From: Acidiferrum sp963771295
Lineage (GTDB): Bacteria > Acidobacteriota > Terriglobia > Acidiferrales > UBA7541
Direction of reading: 5' to 3'
Length of the DNA: 64,000 bases
Assembly: GCA_963771295.1 (NCBI GenBank)
Contig: CAVYTB010000008.1
Location: 248,001 to 312,000 of the forward strand
The notes beneath the pieces were generated by a model, which saw nothing but the letters and a program-made list of their open reading frames with translations, did not search any database and was not told the DNA's origin. The translations under genes and the position numbers were made by a program. Positions 1 through 7,621 of the stretch are shown here, in pieces. Each line of letters starts with the position of its first letter. The first letter of the stretch is position 1.

Positions 1-1
1 G

Positions 2-172
2 GCACACACCTCGATCCGCTTCGGTTTGGGTCGGTTTACCACCGAAGAAGAAGTCGACTACGTGATCGACAAGATGGTGCAGGTTGTTACTAAGCTGCGC
101 GAACTTTCGCCGCTCTATGAAATGGCCAAGGAAGGCATCGACATTTCCAAGGTTAAGTGGCAAACCGCGTAA
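2..172 (+). CDS. iscS: Cysteine desulfurase IscS, C-terminal end (partial)
   Basis: The reading frame is open from base 2 and encodes the last 56 residues of a protein that starts before the window. The sequence begins AHTSIRFGLGRF and continues with an acidic helix (TTEEEVDYVIDKM), which matches the end of class IV aminotransferase-fold cysteine desulfurases. IscS takes sulfur from cysteine as a persulfide and passes it to the scaffold IscU. The PLP lysine and active-site cysteine lie upstream and cannot be checked. Position directly before iscU, iscA, hscBA and fdx supports IscS rather than SufS. Confidence 0.88.
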   Translation, partial: AHTSIRFGLGRFTTEEEVDYVIDKMVQVVTKLRELSPLYEMAKEGIDISKVKWQTA

Positions 173-199
173 TTTAAGGAATGAATGAAGGGAAATAAA

Positions 200-514
200 A
201 TGGCTAGCGTTATTGCAAGTGAAGGAACTCTCAGGATTCACCGGTCTATCGCCGGAACTTCGGCGCCGTTCCGTGTGACGTATCAGCCGTATCAAGACAG
301 CGATGAGCCTGCGCCAGCCGCCGAGAAGGCGTTTTATCATCTCCAGGACGTTCGGGAATTCCTGCACATTCTGGGATTGGGCGCGGATTACATCCGTGAA
401 GCTCTACGCGAACTGACCGCGGGCCGTTCAGCTTTCTTGACCAACGTCGGTTTGACCGAAAAGGCCATCAAGAATGCAGGTTTTGCAGCAACTCTCGCCG
501 CGGCGAGAGGATAA
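200..514 (+). CDS. Unknown 104-aa protein embedded in the isc operon
   Basis: Small soluble protein of unknown function between iscS and iscU. It has no signal peptide, membrane segment or cysteine cluster. The N-terminal half is beta-rich with an ITIHR/TYQPY-like stretch, and the C-terminal half is predicted helical (YHLQDVREFLHILGLGADY, then REALRELTAGRS). The ATG at 200 is preferred because AAGGGA lies 7 bases upstream; an in-frame ATG at 185 would add five residues. It lies 27 bases after iscS and 40 before iscU, so it is probably co-transcribed and may act with IscS or IscU. That role is inferred from position only. Confidence 0.75.
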   Translation: MASVIASEGTLRIHRSIAGTSAPFRVTYQPYQDSDEPAPAAEKAFYHLQDVREFLHILGLGADYIREALRELTAGRSAFLTNVGLTEKAIKNAGFAATLAAARG

Positions 515-554
515 GTTTCAATGAGTAGGAATTTAGAGAAGGAGCAACGAGTCC

Positions 555-971
555 ATGGCATACAGTGAAAAGGTAGTCGATCACTACAACAATCCTCGCA
601 ATGTCGGTAGCCTGCCTAAGGAAGATCCCAACGTCGGGACCGGCCTGGTTGGCGCGCCGGAATGCGGCGACGTGATGAAACTGCAGATGAAGATCAATCC
701 GGAGACGAATGTCATTGAAGAAGCCAAGTTCAAGACCTTCGGCTGCGGCTCGGCCATCGCCAGCTCTTCCCTGGCCACCGAATGGGTGAAGGGCAAGACC
801 GTCGAAGAGGCTCTCTCCATCAAGAACACGGACATCGTTCGCGAACTCTCTCTGCCTCCGGTTAAGATTCATTGCTCCGTGCTCGCGGAGGACGCCATAA
901 AGGCGGCCATCGGCGATTGGAAAAAAAAGCACGGAGTGGAAGTTCCCGCGCACGAGAAATCTTCGCACTGA
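555..971 (+). CDS. iscU: Iron-sulfur cluster scaffold protein IscU
   Basis: 138-residue scaffold on which [2Fe-2S] clusters are built before transfer to apo-proteins. All expected ligands are present: Cys37 and Asp39 (PECGD), Cys64 (FGCGSA), and His106-Cys107. The chaperone recognition motif LPPVK is at residues 100-104, the site bound by HscA. Length and motifs match bacterial IscU rather than SufU or the larger NifU. A GGAG-type ribosome site (GAAGGAGC) precedes the ATG. It lies between the unknown 104-aa gene and iscA. Confidence 0.97.
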   Translation: MAYSEKVVDHYNNPRNVGSLPKEDPNVGTGLVGAPECGDVMKLQMKINPETNVIEEAKFKTFGCGSAIASSSLATEWVKGKTVEEALSIKNTDIVRELSLPPVKIHCSVLAEDAIKAAIGDWKKKHGVEVPAHEKSSH

Positions 972-1076
972 GCGAAGGATTGCGCGGCGTTAGTGGCGTC
1001 CTCCCGGCGGCAGCAAGTTGACCGTCGGAGGATGCTGTCGAGTGATTCGCTCCAGGAAGGTGCCAGGAAGCGCATT

Positions 1077-1451
1077 ATGACGACGGAAGTCACAACTCCA
1101 ACCACAACCAAGGCTGGCCTGGTGATTCATCTCTCCGAGCATGCCGCGAAAAAGATTGTCGCGCTGCTTGCCAAGGAAGGTGTCTCCGCAGAGACCGGCG
1201 GACTTCGTGTTGGTGTCCAAGGCGGCGGATGCTCTGGTCTGTCGTATGCCATGAGGCTGGATACCCAAGCGCGCGATCGCGACAAGGTTTTTGAGGAATT
1301 CGGCGCGCGCATCTTTGTCGACCCGAAAAGCTTGCTGTATTTGAATGGCACGACGCTCGAGTACGAAGAGACGCTCATGCGTCAAGGTTTTGTGTTTCAG
1401 AATCCTAATGCCGCCAGAAGTTGCGGCTGCGGAAGCAGCTTTACGGCGTAG
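1077..1451 (+). CDS. iscA: HesB/IscA-family iron-sulfur carrier
   Basis: 124-residue A-type carrier that receives Fe-S clusters from the scaffold and hands them to target proteins. The core fold follows a short Thr-rich N-terminal tail. The three conserved cysteines are visible: one in GGGCSGLSY and two in SCGCGSSF near the C-terminus. The ATG at 1077 is chosen because AGGAAG lies 6 bases upstream; the frame is open further upstream but without a good ribosome site. IscA and ErpA cannot be told apart by eye. A strong terminator follows the gene. Confidence 0.93.
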   Translation: MTTEVTTPTTTKAGLVIHLSEHAAKKIVALLAKEGVSAETGGLRVGVQGGGCSGLSYAMRLDTQARDRDKVFEEFGARIFVDPKSLLYLNGTTLEYEETLMRQGFVFQNPNAARSCGCGSSFTA

Positions 1452-1503
1452 CGGTCGCACAGCTCTCCGTCTGTGCCTTGAGTGCATTTCAGCTCGGTCG
1501 GAC

Positions 1504-1541
1504 AAGTGGTTGGCTTCCGCAATTGCCAGCCACTTTTTTTT
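1504..1541 (+). terminator. Rho-independent terminator after iscA
   Basis: An 11-bp stem (AAGTGGTTGGC pairing with GCCAGCCACTT, one G-U wobble) with a 10-base loop is followed directly by a T-run ending at 1541. It would end or attenuate transcription between iscA and hscB, splitting the isc locus into two units or lowering the level of the chaperone half. Confidence 0.85.
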
Positions 1542-1573
1542 GTTCTGAAGCCGTCGGAATTTAAAGAGAGTTT

Positions 1574-2260
1574 ATGGCCACGCCACTTCCCATCTCGAAT
1601 CCTCCGCTGGTGTGCTGGAATTGTCACGAGCGAACCATCGGTACGCATTTTTGTCCGGGTTGCGGCAAAGTGCTGCAAGTTCCTGAACAGAGCGACTATT
1701 TCTTCATGCTCGGATTGCCGCGCCGGCTGTGGTTGGATATGGGCATGCTCGAACAAAAATTCTTGGAACTGAGCTGGAAGCTTCATCCCGACAATTTTGT
1801 GAATGCCACCTCGGAAGAGCGTGAGATATCGCTGAAGCGCAGTAGTGAGTTGAACGATGCGTATCGTACGCTGCGCGATCCCGTCTCGCGCGTGGAATAC
1901 CTTTTGGCCATCGAAGGGATGCGCAAAGAAGGGCAGACCAAGCAGCAAGCTCCTCCGGAATTGCTCGAAGAAGTGTTCGAACTTAACGAGTCTCTGGATG
2001 AATTGCGCGAAGCGAAAGCCGCGGGCAGCGATATTGCCTCTCTTCGTCAACGTTTGACCGCGGCGGAACAAAGTTTCGGAGAAAAATTAAAAGCGGTAGA
2101 TGGCGAGTTGCAACTGGCCGCCCGCAAATGGGATCAAGCGCTCGATGCCAACGCGGACGAGGATGCAAAAAAACGTGTAATGAGCCAGCTCAATGATTTA
2201 CTCAATCGCCGCTCCTATATTCGGAATTTGGTAGTAAACGTCCAGAAGGAGTTGTTGTAG
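1574..2260 (+). CDS. hscB: Co-chaperone HscB with N-terminal zinc-ribbon-like extension
   Basis: 228-residue J-domain protein that brings IscU to HscA and stimulates its ATPase. The J domain contains the HPD motif (LHPDNF, about residues 72-77), and a C-terminal helical bundle (about 120-215) should bind IscU. The protein is longer than the usual ~170-residue bacterial HscB because of an N-terminal extension with two CxxC pairs (CWNC about residue 14, CPGC about residue 28), which resembles the metal-binding N-terminus of eukaryotic HSC20. It starts 50 bases before hscA and follows the iscA terminator. Confidence 0.92.
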   Translation: MATPLPISNPPLVCWNCHERTIGTHFCPGCGKVLQVPEQSDYFFMLGLPRRLWLDMGMLEQKFLELSWKLHPDNFVNATSEEREISLKRSSELNDAYRTLRDPVSRVEYLLAIEGMRKEGQTKQQAPPELLEEVFELNESLDELREAKAAGSDIASLRQRLTAAEQSFGEKLKAVDGELQLAARKWDQALDANADEDAKKRVMSQLNDLLNRRSYIRNLVVNVQKELL

Positions 2261-2283
2261 CTGTAGCTCTTTGGGCCTGGGTT

Positions 2284-2307
2284 ACTTAGAACTTAAAACT
2301 GATAACT
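2284..2307 (+). repeat. AACTTA-type low-complexity repeat
   Basis: AT-rich run built of ACTTA/ACTGATAACT units just upstream of hscA. Similar runs occur at 4951-4982, 47976-48017, 56342-56374 and 59296-59328, always outside genes. Function unknown. Confidence 0.5.
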
Positions 2308-2310
2308 CGT

Positions 2311-4152
2311 ATGGGAAGAATCGTCGGAATCGATCTCGGAACAACTAATAGCCTGGTGGCGTATGTTGACCCGCAAACAGGCCAGCCGACGTGTATTCCA
2401 GGCCCGTCGGGCAGCACGCTTTGTCCCTCGGTAGTCAGCATCGATGCCGATGGCGGAATCATTGTCGGCGAACCGGCGCGCCGCCGCTTGTTGACGCAGC
2501 CGGAACGCAGCATCTATTCCGTGAAACGCTTGATGGGTCGCGGGCCTTCCGATGTGCAGAGCGAATTGCGGCTGTTCCCGTTTCGCATCGATCCCTCGAG
2601 TAACCACGTAATTCGCGTCAAGCTTGGCGACAAGGTGTTCACTCCGCCGGAGATTTCTTCCTTCATTCTTCGCGAGCTGAAAAACTGGGCCGAAGTGTTT
2701 TTCGGTGAGGCCATTGACCGCGCGGTGATCACCGTCCCGGCGTACTTCAACGATGCGCAACGCCAAGCCACAAAAGATGCCGGCAAACTCGCGGGCCTCG
2801 AAGTCGTGCGCCTGGTGAACGAGCCGACCGCCGCGGCGCTGGCCTACGGCCTGCATGAGAAGCAACGCGGCAAAGTCGCTGTCTACGATCTCGGTGGCGG
2901 CACCTTCGATATTTCTATCCTTAAGCTCATCTCCACCGGCGAGGGCGACATCTACCAAGTCCTCTCTACAAACGGCGACACCCATCTCGGCGGCGACGAC
3001 ATCGACAATCTCCTGCAAGCCTTCGTTCACGAACAGATTCTGCAAACCGACCAGATCGACTTCTCGCCCCATGGCGAAATTGCTCAGGAGTTGCGCAAGG
3101 AACTCATCGCCATCAAGCACAAGCTTTCCGACGCAAATTCCGCGACGCTCCTTTTCCCGTTGCCCAACGGAAAATCGTTCGTCCATGAATTTACGCGTGG
3201 CGCCTTTGAGGCCTTGATCCGGCCGGTCGTCGATCGCACCATGGGTCCGGTCAAGCAGGCGTTGGCGGATGCGCAACTGAAGCCCAACGAGGTCGATGAA
3301 GTCGTTCTTGTCGGCGGCGCCACGCGCACGCCGCTGATTCGGCGCACTGTCCAGGAATTCTTTGACCGCAAGCCGCACACCGAACTCAACCCCGACGAAG
3401 TAGTGGCGCTGGGTGCCGCGGTGCAAGCCAACATCCTGGATCACGGCGTGAAGAATATGCTGCTGCTCGACGTTACGCCGCTTTCCCTTGGCATTGAAAC
3501 TTACGGCGGCGCGGTTGCCAAAATTATTCCGCGCAATTCCACGATTCCGGCCAGTGCTCAGGAACTCTACACCACCGGGGTGGACAATCAGACCGGCATC
3601 GACATCCACGTGCTGCAAGGCGAGCGTGAACTGGCCAAGGATTGCCGCTCGCTGGCGCGCTTCACGTTGCGCATTCCCCCGGCCCCTGCGGGACTTCCGC
3701 GCGTCGAAGTGAAGTTCCTCATCGACGCCAACGGCATACTGCAGGTCGGCGCAAAAGATATTCGCACGGGCGAGCAGCACATTATCGAAGTGCAGCCCAG
3801 CTACGGCCTGAACGATGCGGACATCGAGCGCATGCTGGAAGAGTCTATCGAATATGCGGAACAGGATTTTGCGGAGCGCCAGGTGATTGAAGCTCGCACC
3901 GAAGCGGAATCCATCTTGAGCGCGACAGCCAAGGCGCAGAGTAATCCGAATGCGGGAGCGCTTTCTTCGCCCGAACGCGCAAAGATCGACGCTTCGATCG
4001 CGGCGTTGCGGGAAGCGGTGAAGGGCGACGACTACAAACTGATTCGCCAAAGGATTGATGAATTAAATCGGGCCACAGAGCACTTGGCCGAACTGCTGAT
4101 GAACTCAGCCGTGCAGTCGGCTCTGGAAGGCAAGAAACTGGCTGAAGTTTAG
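2311..4152 (+). CDS. hscA: Hsp70-family chaperone HscA
   Basis: 613-residue Hsp70-type ATPase. With HscB it binds the LPPVK motif of IscU and drives cluster release. The nucleotide-binding domain starts with GIDLGTTNSLVA, and contains the phosphate-2 motif DLGGGTFDIS and the adenosine motif VVLVGGATRTP. The substrate-binding domain follows from about residue 390 and ends in a helical lid (about 510-610). Length fits HscA, which lacks the long DnaK tail. It lies between hscB and fdx, with only 10 bases to fdx. Confidence 0.95.
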   Translation: MGRIVGIDLGTTNSLVAYVDPQTGQPTCIPGPSGSTLCPSVVSIDADGGIIVGEPARRRLLTQPERSIYSVKRLMGRGPSDVQSELRLFPFRIDPSSNHVIRVKLGDKVFTPPEISSFILRELKNWAEVFFGEAIDRAVITVPAYFNDAQRQATKDAGKLAGLEVVRLVNEPTAAALAYGLHEKQRGKVAVYDLGGGTFDISILKLISTGEGDIYQVLSTNGDTHLGGDDIDNLLQAFVHEQILQTDQIDFSPHGEIAQELRKELIAIKHKLSDANSATLLFPLPNGKSFVHEFTRGAFEALIRPVVDRTMGPVKQALADAQLKPNEVDEVVLVGGATRTPLIRRTVQEFFDRKPHTELNPDEVVALGAAVQANILDHGVKNMLLLDVTPLSLGIETYGGAVAKIIPRNSTIPASAQELYTTGVDNQTGIDIHVLQGERELAKDCRSLARFTLRIPPAPAGLPRVEVKFLIDANGILQVGAKDIRTGEQHIIEVQPSYGLNDADIERMLEESIEYAEQDFAERQVIEARTEAESILSATAKAQSNPNAGALSSPERAKIDASIAALREAVKGDDYKLIRQRIDELNRATEHLAELLMNSAVQSALEGKKLAEV

Positions 4153-4162
4153 GGAGAGGCAT

Positions 4163-4573
4163 ATGGGCGGCAGCAATCCTTATATCGAAGAAGTGAAATA
4201 CAAGAGGGCCACCAGGAAATTCAAGGTGACGTTTCTACCCAGCGGCAAGACCGTGGAAGTCGATCCTGAAAAATTCCCCTACGGCCACAACGGTTTGCCC
4301 GGCAGCATCCTGGATATCTCCGAAGGCTTTAAGATGGGACTAGATCACGCTTGCGGCGGCGTCTGTGCCTGCTCCACCTGCCATGTGATGGTGAAAGAGG
4401 GCTTGGAATCGTGCAATGAGGCCACAGACGCGGAGCTCGATGAACTCGACGAGGCTCCCGGCATTACACCGAAATCGCGCTTGGGTTGCCAGACCGTGCC
4501 CGACGGCACCACCGATATCGTTGTCGAAATTCCCGAGTGGAACAAGAATTACGCTAAGGAGCTGGACCACTAA
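4163..4573 (+). CDS. fdx: ISC-type [2Fe-2S] ferredoxin
   Basis: 136-residue adrenodoxin-like ferredoxin that supplies electrons for cluster assembly. The cluster ligands are visible as C-x5-C-x2-C (ACGGVCACSTC) and a fourth Cys in RLGCQTVP. The N-terminus has about 20 residues more than E. coli Fdx. A GGAGAGG ribosome site lies 4 bases before the ATG, and the gene starts 10 bases after hscA, so the two are clearly co-transcribed. Confidence 0.95.
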   Translation: MGGSNPYIEEVKYKRATRKFKVTFLPSGKTVEVDPEKFPYGHNGLPGSILDISEGFKMGLDHACGGVCACSTCHVMVKEGLESCNEATDAELDELDEAPGITPKSRLGCQTVPDGTTDIVVEIPEWNKNYAKELDH

Positions 4574-4597
4574 GCGAATCGCTAGCTGGATATTGTA

Positions 4598-4625
4598 GCG
4601 GCCGCTCGTCGTGGCGAGCGGCCGC
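4598..4625 (+). other. Perfect 11-bp hairpin between fdx and iscX
   Basis: GCGGCCGCTCG pairs with CGAGCGGCCGC around a 6-base loop (TCGTGG). No T-run follows, so it is not a typical intrinsic terminator. It may stabilise the mRNA end or tune iscX expression. Confidence 0.75.
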
Positions 4626-4647
4626 CTTACGAATAGGAGCATCAAGC

Positions 4648-4866
4648 ATGCCGCCGAGTTTTGATTGGGACGATATCGAAGACATCGCCATTGGGTTGAC
4701 GGACAAATATCCTGACGTCGATCCCTACACCGTGCGTTTTACCGACCTGCACAAGTGGGTCACCGAATTGGCGGGTTTTGCCGGCGACCCCATGAAATCC
4801 AACGAAGGCAAACTCGAAGCCATACAGACCGCCTGGCACGAGGAATGGGAAGATCGCAAGAAATAA
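4648..4866 (+). CDS. iscX: Fe-S assembly protein IscX
   Basis: 72-residue acidic protein of the IscX/YfhJ family, which binds IscS and iron and modulates cluster formation. The family pattern is clear: a short helical domain with many acidic residues (WDDIEDIAIGL, YPDVDP) followed by FTDLHKWV and the C-terminal WHEEWEDRKK. Length is exactly typical. It is the last gene of the isc locus, 74 bases after fdx, with a hairpin in the gap and GGAG before the start. Confidence 0.93.
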   Translation: MPPSFDWDDIEDIAIGLTDKYPDVDPYTVRFTDLHKWVTELAGFAGDPMKSNEGKLEAIQTAWHEEWEDRKK

Positions 4867-4950
4867 CGAAGTTCTCAGTCCTTAAGATTTCAGCCTTAAG
4901 TGGAAGACAACCCCTGCACATGGCTCAGGCTCCGGGGTGCCTTTTCCGAA

Positions 4951-4982
4951 ACTTAAAACTTATAACTGAAAACTGATAACTT
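4951..4982 (+). repeat. AACTTA-type low-complexity repeat
   Basis: Run of ACTTAAAACT / TATAACTGAAAACTGATAACTT units in the gap between iscX and the tRNA promoter. It belongs to the same family as the run before hscA. Confidence 0.5.
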
Positions 4983-5016
4983 CTTCGCCCGCGTGGCGCA
5001 AACTGTCCATTTCCCG

Positions 5017-5022
5017 TATAAT
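5017..5022 (+). promoter_or_regulatory. Probable -10 box for tRNA-Glu
   Basis: Consensus TATAAT 22 bases before the mature 5' end of the tRNA. No convincing -35 hexamer is visible at 16-18 bases upstream. Confidence 0.5.
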
Positions 5023-5044
5023 TTAAGATTGTATTTCCCCCGGT

Positions 5045-5119
5045 GGCGCTATGGTGCAACGGTTAGCACGTAGCCCTTTCAAGGCTAAAATACGGGTTCG
5101 ATTCCCGTTAGCGCTACCA
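5045..5119 (+). tRNA. tRNA-Glu (anticodon TTC), CCA encoded
   Basis: Full cloverleaf can be folded by hand. The acceptor stem is GGCGCTA/TAGCGCT with a G-U end pair, and the D stem is GTGC/GCAC. The anticodon stem is TAGCC/GGCTA with loop CTTTCAA (anticodon TTC), and the T arm is ACGGG-TTCGATT-CCCGT. The 3' CCA is in the DNA. It reads GAA codons. Confidence 0.95.
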
Positions 5120-5223
5120 ATCTTGCTTCCGTCCTGCGAATTCCAGCGGTTTCCCTCTTTCCGGTTCACCGCTTGATGGTATTCTGTGTGCCTACCGCCC
5201 GCGCACAATCGGAGACTCTTCCA

Positions 5224-5970
5224 ATGGCAAACATACTTCGCTCCAATAATCCCGTTCTGAAGGAAAGCGCGTTCGCCGGGCAGATCGCTTCTGGAGACGC
5301 AATGACCATGCAGGGCACGGCCAACAAAACCGGCCTGCTGCTGCTGTGTGTTGTCGTGACGTCTGCCTACACCTGGGGCCTGAGCCACTCGCAAACGCCT
5401 GAGGCAGCCGTCCCGTGGATGATCGGCGGCGCGATTGGCGGATTCATACTCGCCCTGGTAACAGTGTTCAAGCAGACCTGGTCGCCGTTTACCGCCCCCG
5501 TTTACGCGTTGCTCGAAGGATTTTTCCTGGGCGGAATCTCAGCGCTGTTTGAGAAGTCGTATCCCGGCATCGCCACGCAAGCGGTGATGCTTACATTCGG
5601 GGTACTGTTCGTTCTGTTGCTGGCTTACAAAACGGGATTGGTAAAGGCCACGCGTGGCTTCAAGTTGGGAGTCGTCGCGGCAACCGGGGCAATCGCATTG
5701 GTCTACGCCGCGAATCTGATCATGGGTCTCTTTTTCCACAGCCAAATGTCATTCCTGTATAGCAGCACGCCGCTGGGTATCGGTATCAGCGTGGTGGTGG
5801 TGATTATTGCCGCTCTTAATCTCATCCTGGATTTCGATATGATCGAAACCGGAGTCCGCATGGGCGCGCCAAAGTACATGGAGTGGTACGGCGCGTTTGC
5901 CATGATGGTCACATTGATCTGGCTGTACCTGGAAATCCTGCGGTTGCTCGCCAAAACGCGCCGCCGCTAA
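5224..5970 (+). CDS. Bax inhibitor-1 / YccA-family membrane protein
   Basis: 248-residue integral membrane protein with about seven hydrophobic segments after a ~30-residue cytoplasmic N-terminus. The pattern (loop GLSHSQTPEAA between the first two segments, a late segment with NLILDFDMIE and the C-terminal LIWLYLEILRLLAKTRRR) fits the bacterial Bax1-I group, which includes pH-sensitive calcium leak channels. The ATG at 5224 is preferred over the in-frame 5173 start because a GGAG site precedes it and homologues begin near this point. The substrate here is not known. Confidence 0.88.
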   Translation: MANILRSNNPVLKESAFAGQIASGDAMTMQGTANKTGLLLLCVVVTSAYTWGLSHSQTPEAAVPWMIGGAIGGFILALVTVFKQTWSPFTAPVYALLEGFFLGGISALFEKSYPGIATQAVMLTFGVLFVLLLAYKTGLVKATRGFKLGVVAATGAIALVYAANLIMGLFFHSQMSFLYSSTPLGIGISVVVVIIAALNLILDFDMIETGVRMGAPKYMEWYGAFAMMVTLIWLYLEILRLLAKTRRR

Positions 5971-5989
5971 ATTACTTTTGATCTGACCG

Positions 5990-6688
5990 ATGGTCAATAA
6001 GCCGTCTCACAAATCCAAAACACACCAAGGGAAGACCTTCTCGAAGAAGTTTGTCGCCGCGCTATGTTATGCCGCCGATCTGCACGCTAAGCAGTTCCGC
6101 AAGCGTACCGGACGCCCATACATCGGCCACTTGCTGGGTGTAGCTTCCATCACCGTCGAATATGGTGGCGACGAAGAAATGGCCATCGCGGCGCTGCTCC
6201 ACGATGCCGTGGAGGACCAGGGCGGCCTGACGCGCCTCCGTGAAATCCGCAGGAAATTCGGGAAGCGCGTGGCACATATTGTCGACGGCTGCTCCGATTC
6301 TTACACCCAGCCAAAGCCGCCATGGCTGGAACGCAAACGAGCCTATATTGTGCGCGCGGCAAAGGAATCGGCCGAAGTTCGTCTGGTTTCCGCCGCCGAC
6401 AAACTCGCCAATGTGCGAGAGACCTTGCATGACGTCCGTGAACAGGGCGAAAGCGTGTTCGAGCGTTTTGAGGGCAAGAAGGAAGGAACGCTATGGTACT
6501 ACCGCGAACTGGTGCGCGTGTTTCGCAAGGCCGGGAGTAATCCATTGGTCGAGGAACTGGGTCGCGCGGTGACGGATCTGGAAACCGAGTCCGCCTCTAG
6601 AACATACACGCAACGTACCGCAGCTAACGCGAAGAATGCACTCAATCTTCGCTTCTCGAGAAACTCCTCGGCCCTACCCCTCATCTAA
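5990..6688 (+). CDS. HD-domain protein, (p)ppGpp hydrolase-like
   Basis: 232-residue single-domain protein of the SpoT/MESH1-type HD group. The metal-binding signature is present: H in GHLLGVA, the HD pair in ALLHDAVED, and a downstream D in SAADKLANVRE. Such proteins hydrolyse (p)ppGpp or related nucleotides using Mn2+. There is no synthetase, TGS or ACT domain. A basic N-terminal tail precedes the domain, and the last ~30 residues look disordered. It starts 19 bases after the Bax-inhibitor gene. Exact substrate is inferred from the family. Confidence 0.85.
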   Translation: MVNKPSHKSKTHQGKTFSKKFVAALCYAADLHAKQFRKRTGRPYIGHLLGVASITVEYGGDEEMAIAALLHDAVEDQGGLTRLREIRRKFGKRVAHIVDGCSDSYTQPKPPWLERKRAYIVRAAKESAEVRLVSAADKLANVRETLHDVREQGESVFERFEGKKEGTLWYYRELVRVFRKAGSNPLVEELGRAVTDLETESASRTYTQRTAANAKNALNLRFSRNSSALPLI

Positions 6689-6846
6689 GTCAATGCGGTC
6701 AAGTTGCCGAATTCATTCACAATGCCGCAGGGCGCCACATTGGCACTACTGCGAGCAGGTACGCTGAGTATCCAAAACTCTTTCTAGGCGAAGAATGAAT
6801 CGCCTTTCGGAACGCGCTACAATTCTTGTGTCTCTGAGTCTCACTC

Positions 6847-7482
6847 ATGAATCCTTCGATTCCGTCATCTAACGGATTATTTACACTCGGGCACTCTAAC
6901 CAGGAGATGTCAGATTTCCTGGGCACGCTTCTTCGCCACGATATCAAAGTGGTGTGCGACGTTCGCAGCCGACCGGGCAGTTTCCGGTTTCCGCAATTCA
7001 ACCGCGAGCCGCTCGAAGCGCGCCTCACCGCGGCAAAGATCCGCTACGAGTTTTGCGGCGAGCAGTTGGGCGGGCGACCGCTGGATCCGCAATTCTATCT
7101 GGCGAATGGCCTGGTGGATTATTCCAAGCGCCGCCGCGCACCCGCTTTCCTCGAAGCAATCGACAAGGCCTTGGCATTATCGCGCGATCGCAAGACCGCC
7201 ATCCTCTGTGCCGAGGAAGATCCGTTGCACTGCCATCGTTTCCTGTTGATCTGCCCGGCGCTGGTGGCTCGCGGTGTGGCACCGGTGCACTTGCGTCGGG
7301 GAGGAACGGCGGAATCCCAGCGCGATGCTGAGGATCGTTTACTGCAATTGCATGGCTTTGCGGACGTCACCAGCGATTCGCTTTTCGCGCATGGCCGCGA
7401 GTCGGCGCTGGAAGATGCGTTGCGGCTGCAATCGGAGCAATACGGGTTTCGCACCTCGCCCGAAGCCATCGAGTATTTCTAA
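6847..7482 (+). CDS. DUF488 domain-containing protein
   Basis: 211-residue soluble protein of the DUF488 family. Family marks are the start LFTLGHSNQ, the motif VCDVRSRPGS, the following PQFN and GGRP segments, and the cysteine/histidine region CAEEDPLHCHRF. Members are often found near DNA repair or restriction genes, but the biochemical role is not settled. It is preceded by a 158-base gap with a TACAAT element at 6818-6823 that could be its -10 box. Confidence 0.87.
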   Translation: MNPSIPSSNGLFTLGHSNQEMSDFLGTLLRHDIKVVCDVRSRPGSFRFPQFNREPLEARLTAAKIRYEFCGEQLGGRPLDPQFYLANGLVDYSKRRRAPAFLEAIDKALALSRDRKTAILCAEEDPLHCHRFLLICPALVARGVAPVHLRRGGTAESQRDAEDRLLQLHGFADVTSDSLFAHGRESALEDALRLQSEQYGFRTSPEAIEYF

Positions 7483-7621
7483 TTGGACAAATCCCATGGT
7501 GCTTGTGCGTTCGCCGCTGGCAATTCGCGGCGGACTGCCGGATGATGTAAACTGCTAGCAATCAGGTCACCGGCTGTTCATGCGCAATTCTTCTTCCGCC
7601 GAGATTTAAGAGGGCCTTTCC

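Noticed and set aside
2293..4050. 585-codon open frame on the minus strand opposite hscA
   Set aside because: It is a high-GC antisense shadow of the hscA codon pattern, has no protein-like motifs, and hscA itself is unmistakable.
6818..6823. TACAAT as a full promoter for the DUF488 gene
   Set aside because: The -10-like box is good but no -35 element is visible, so it is noted under the gene and not listed as a feature.
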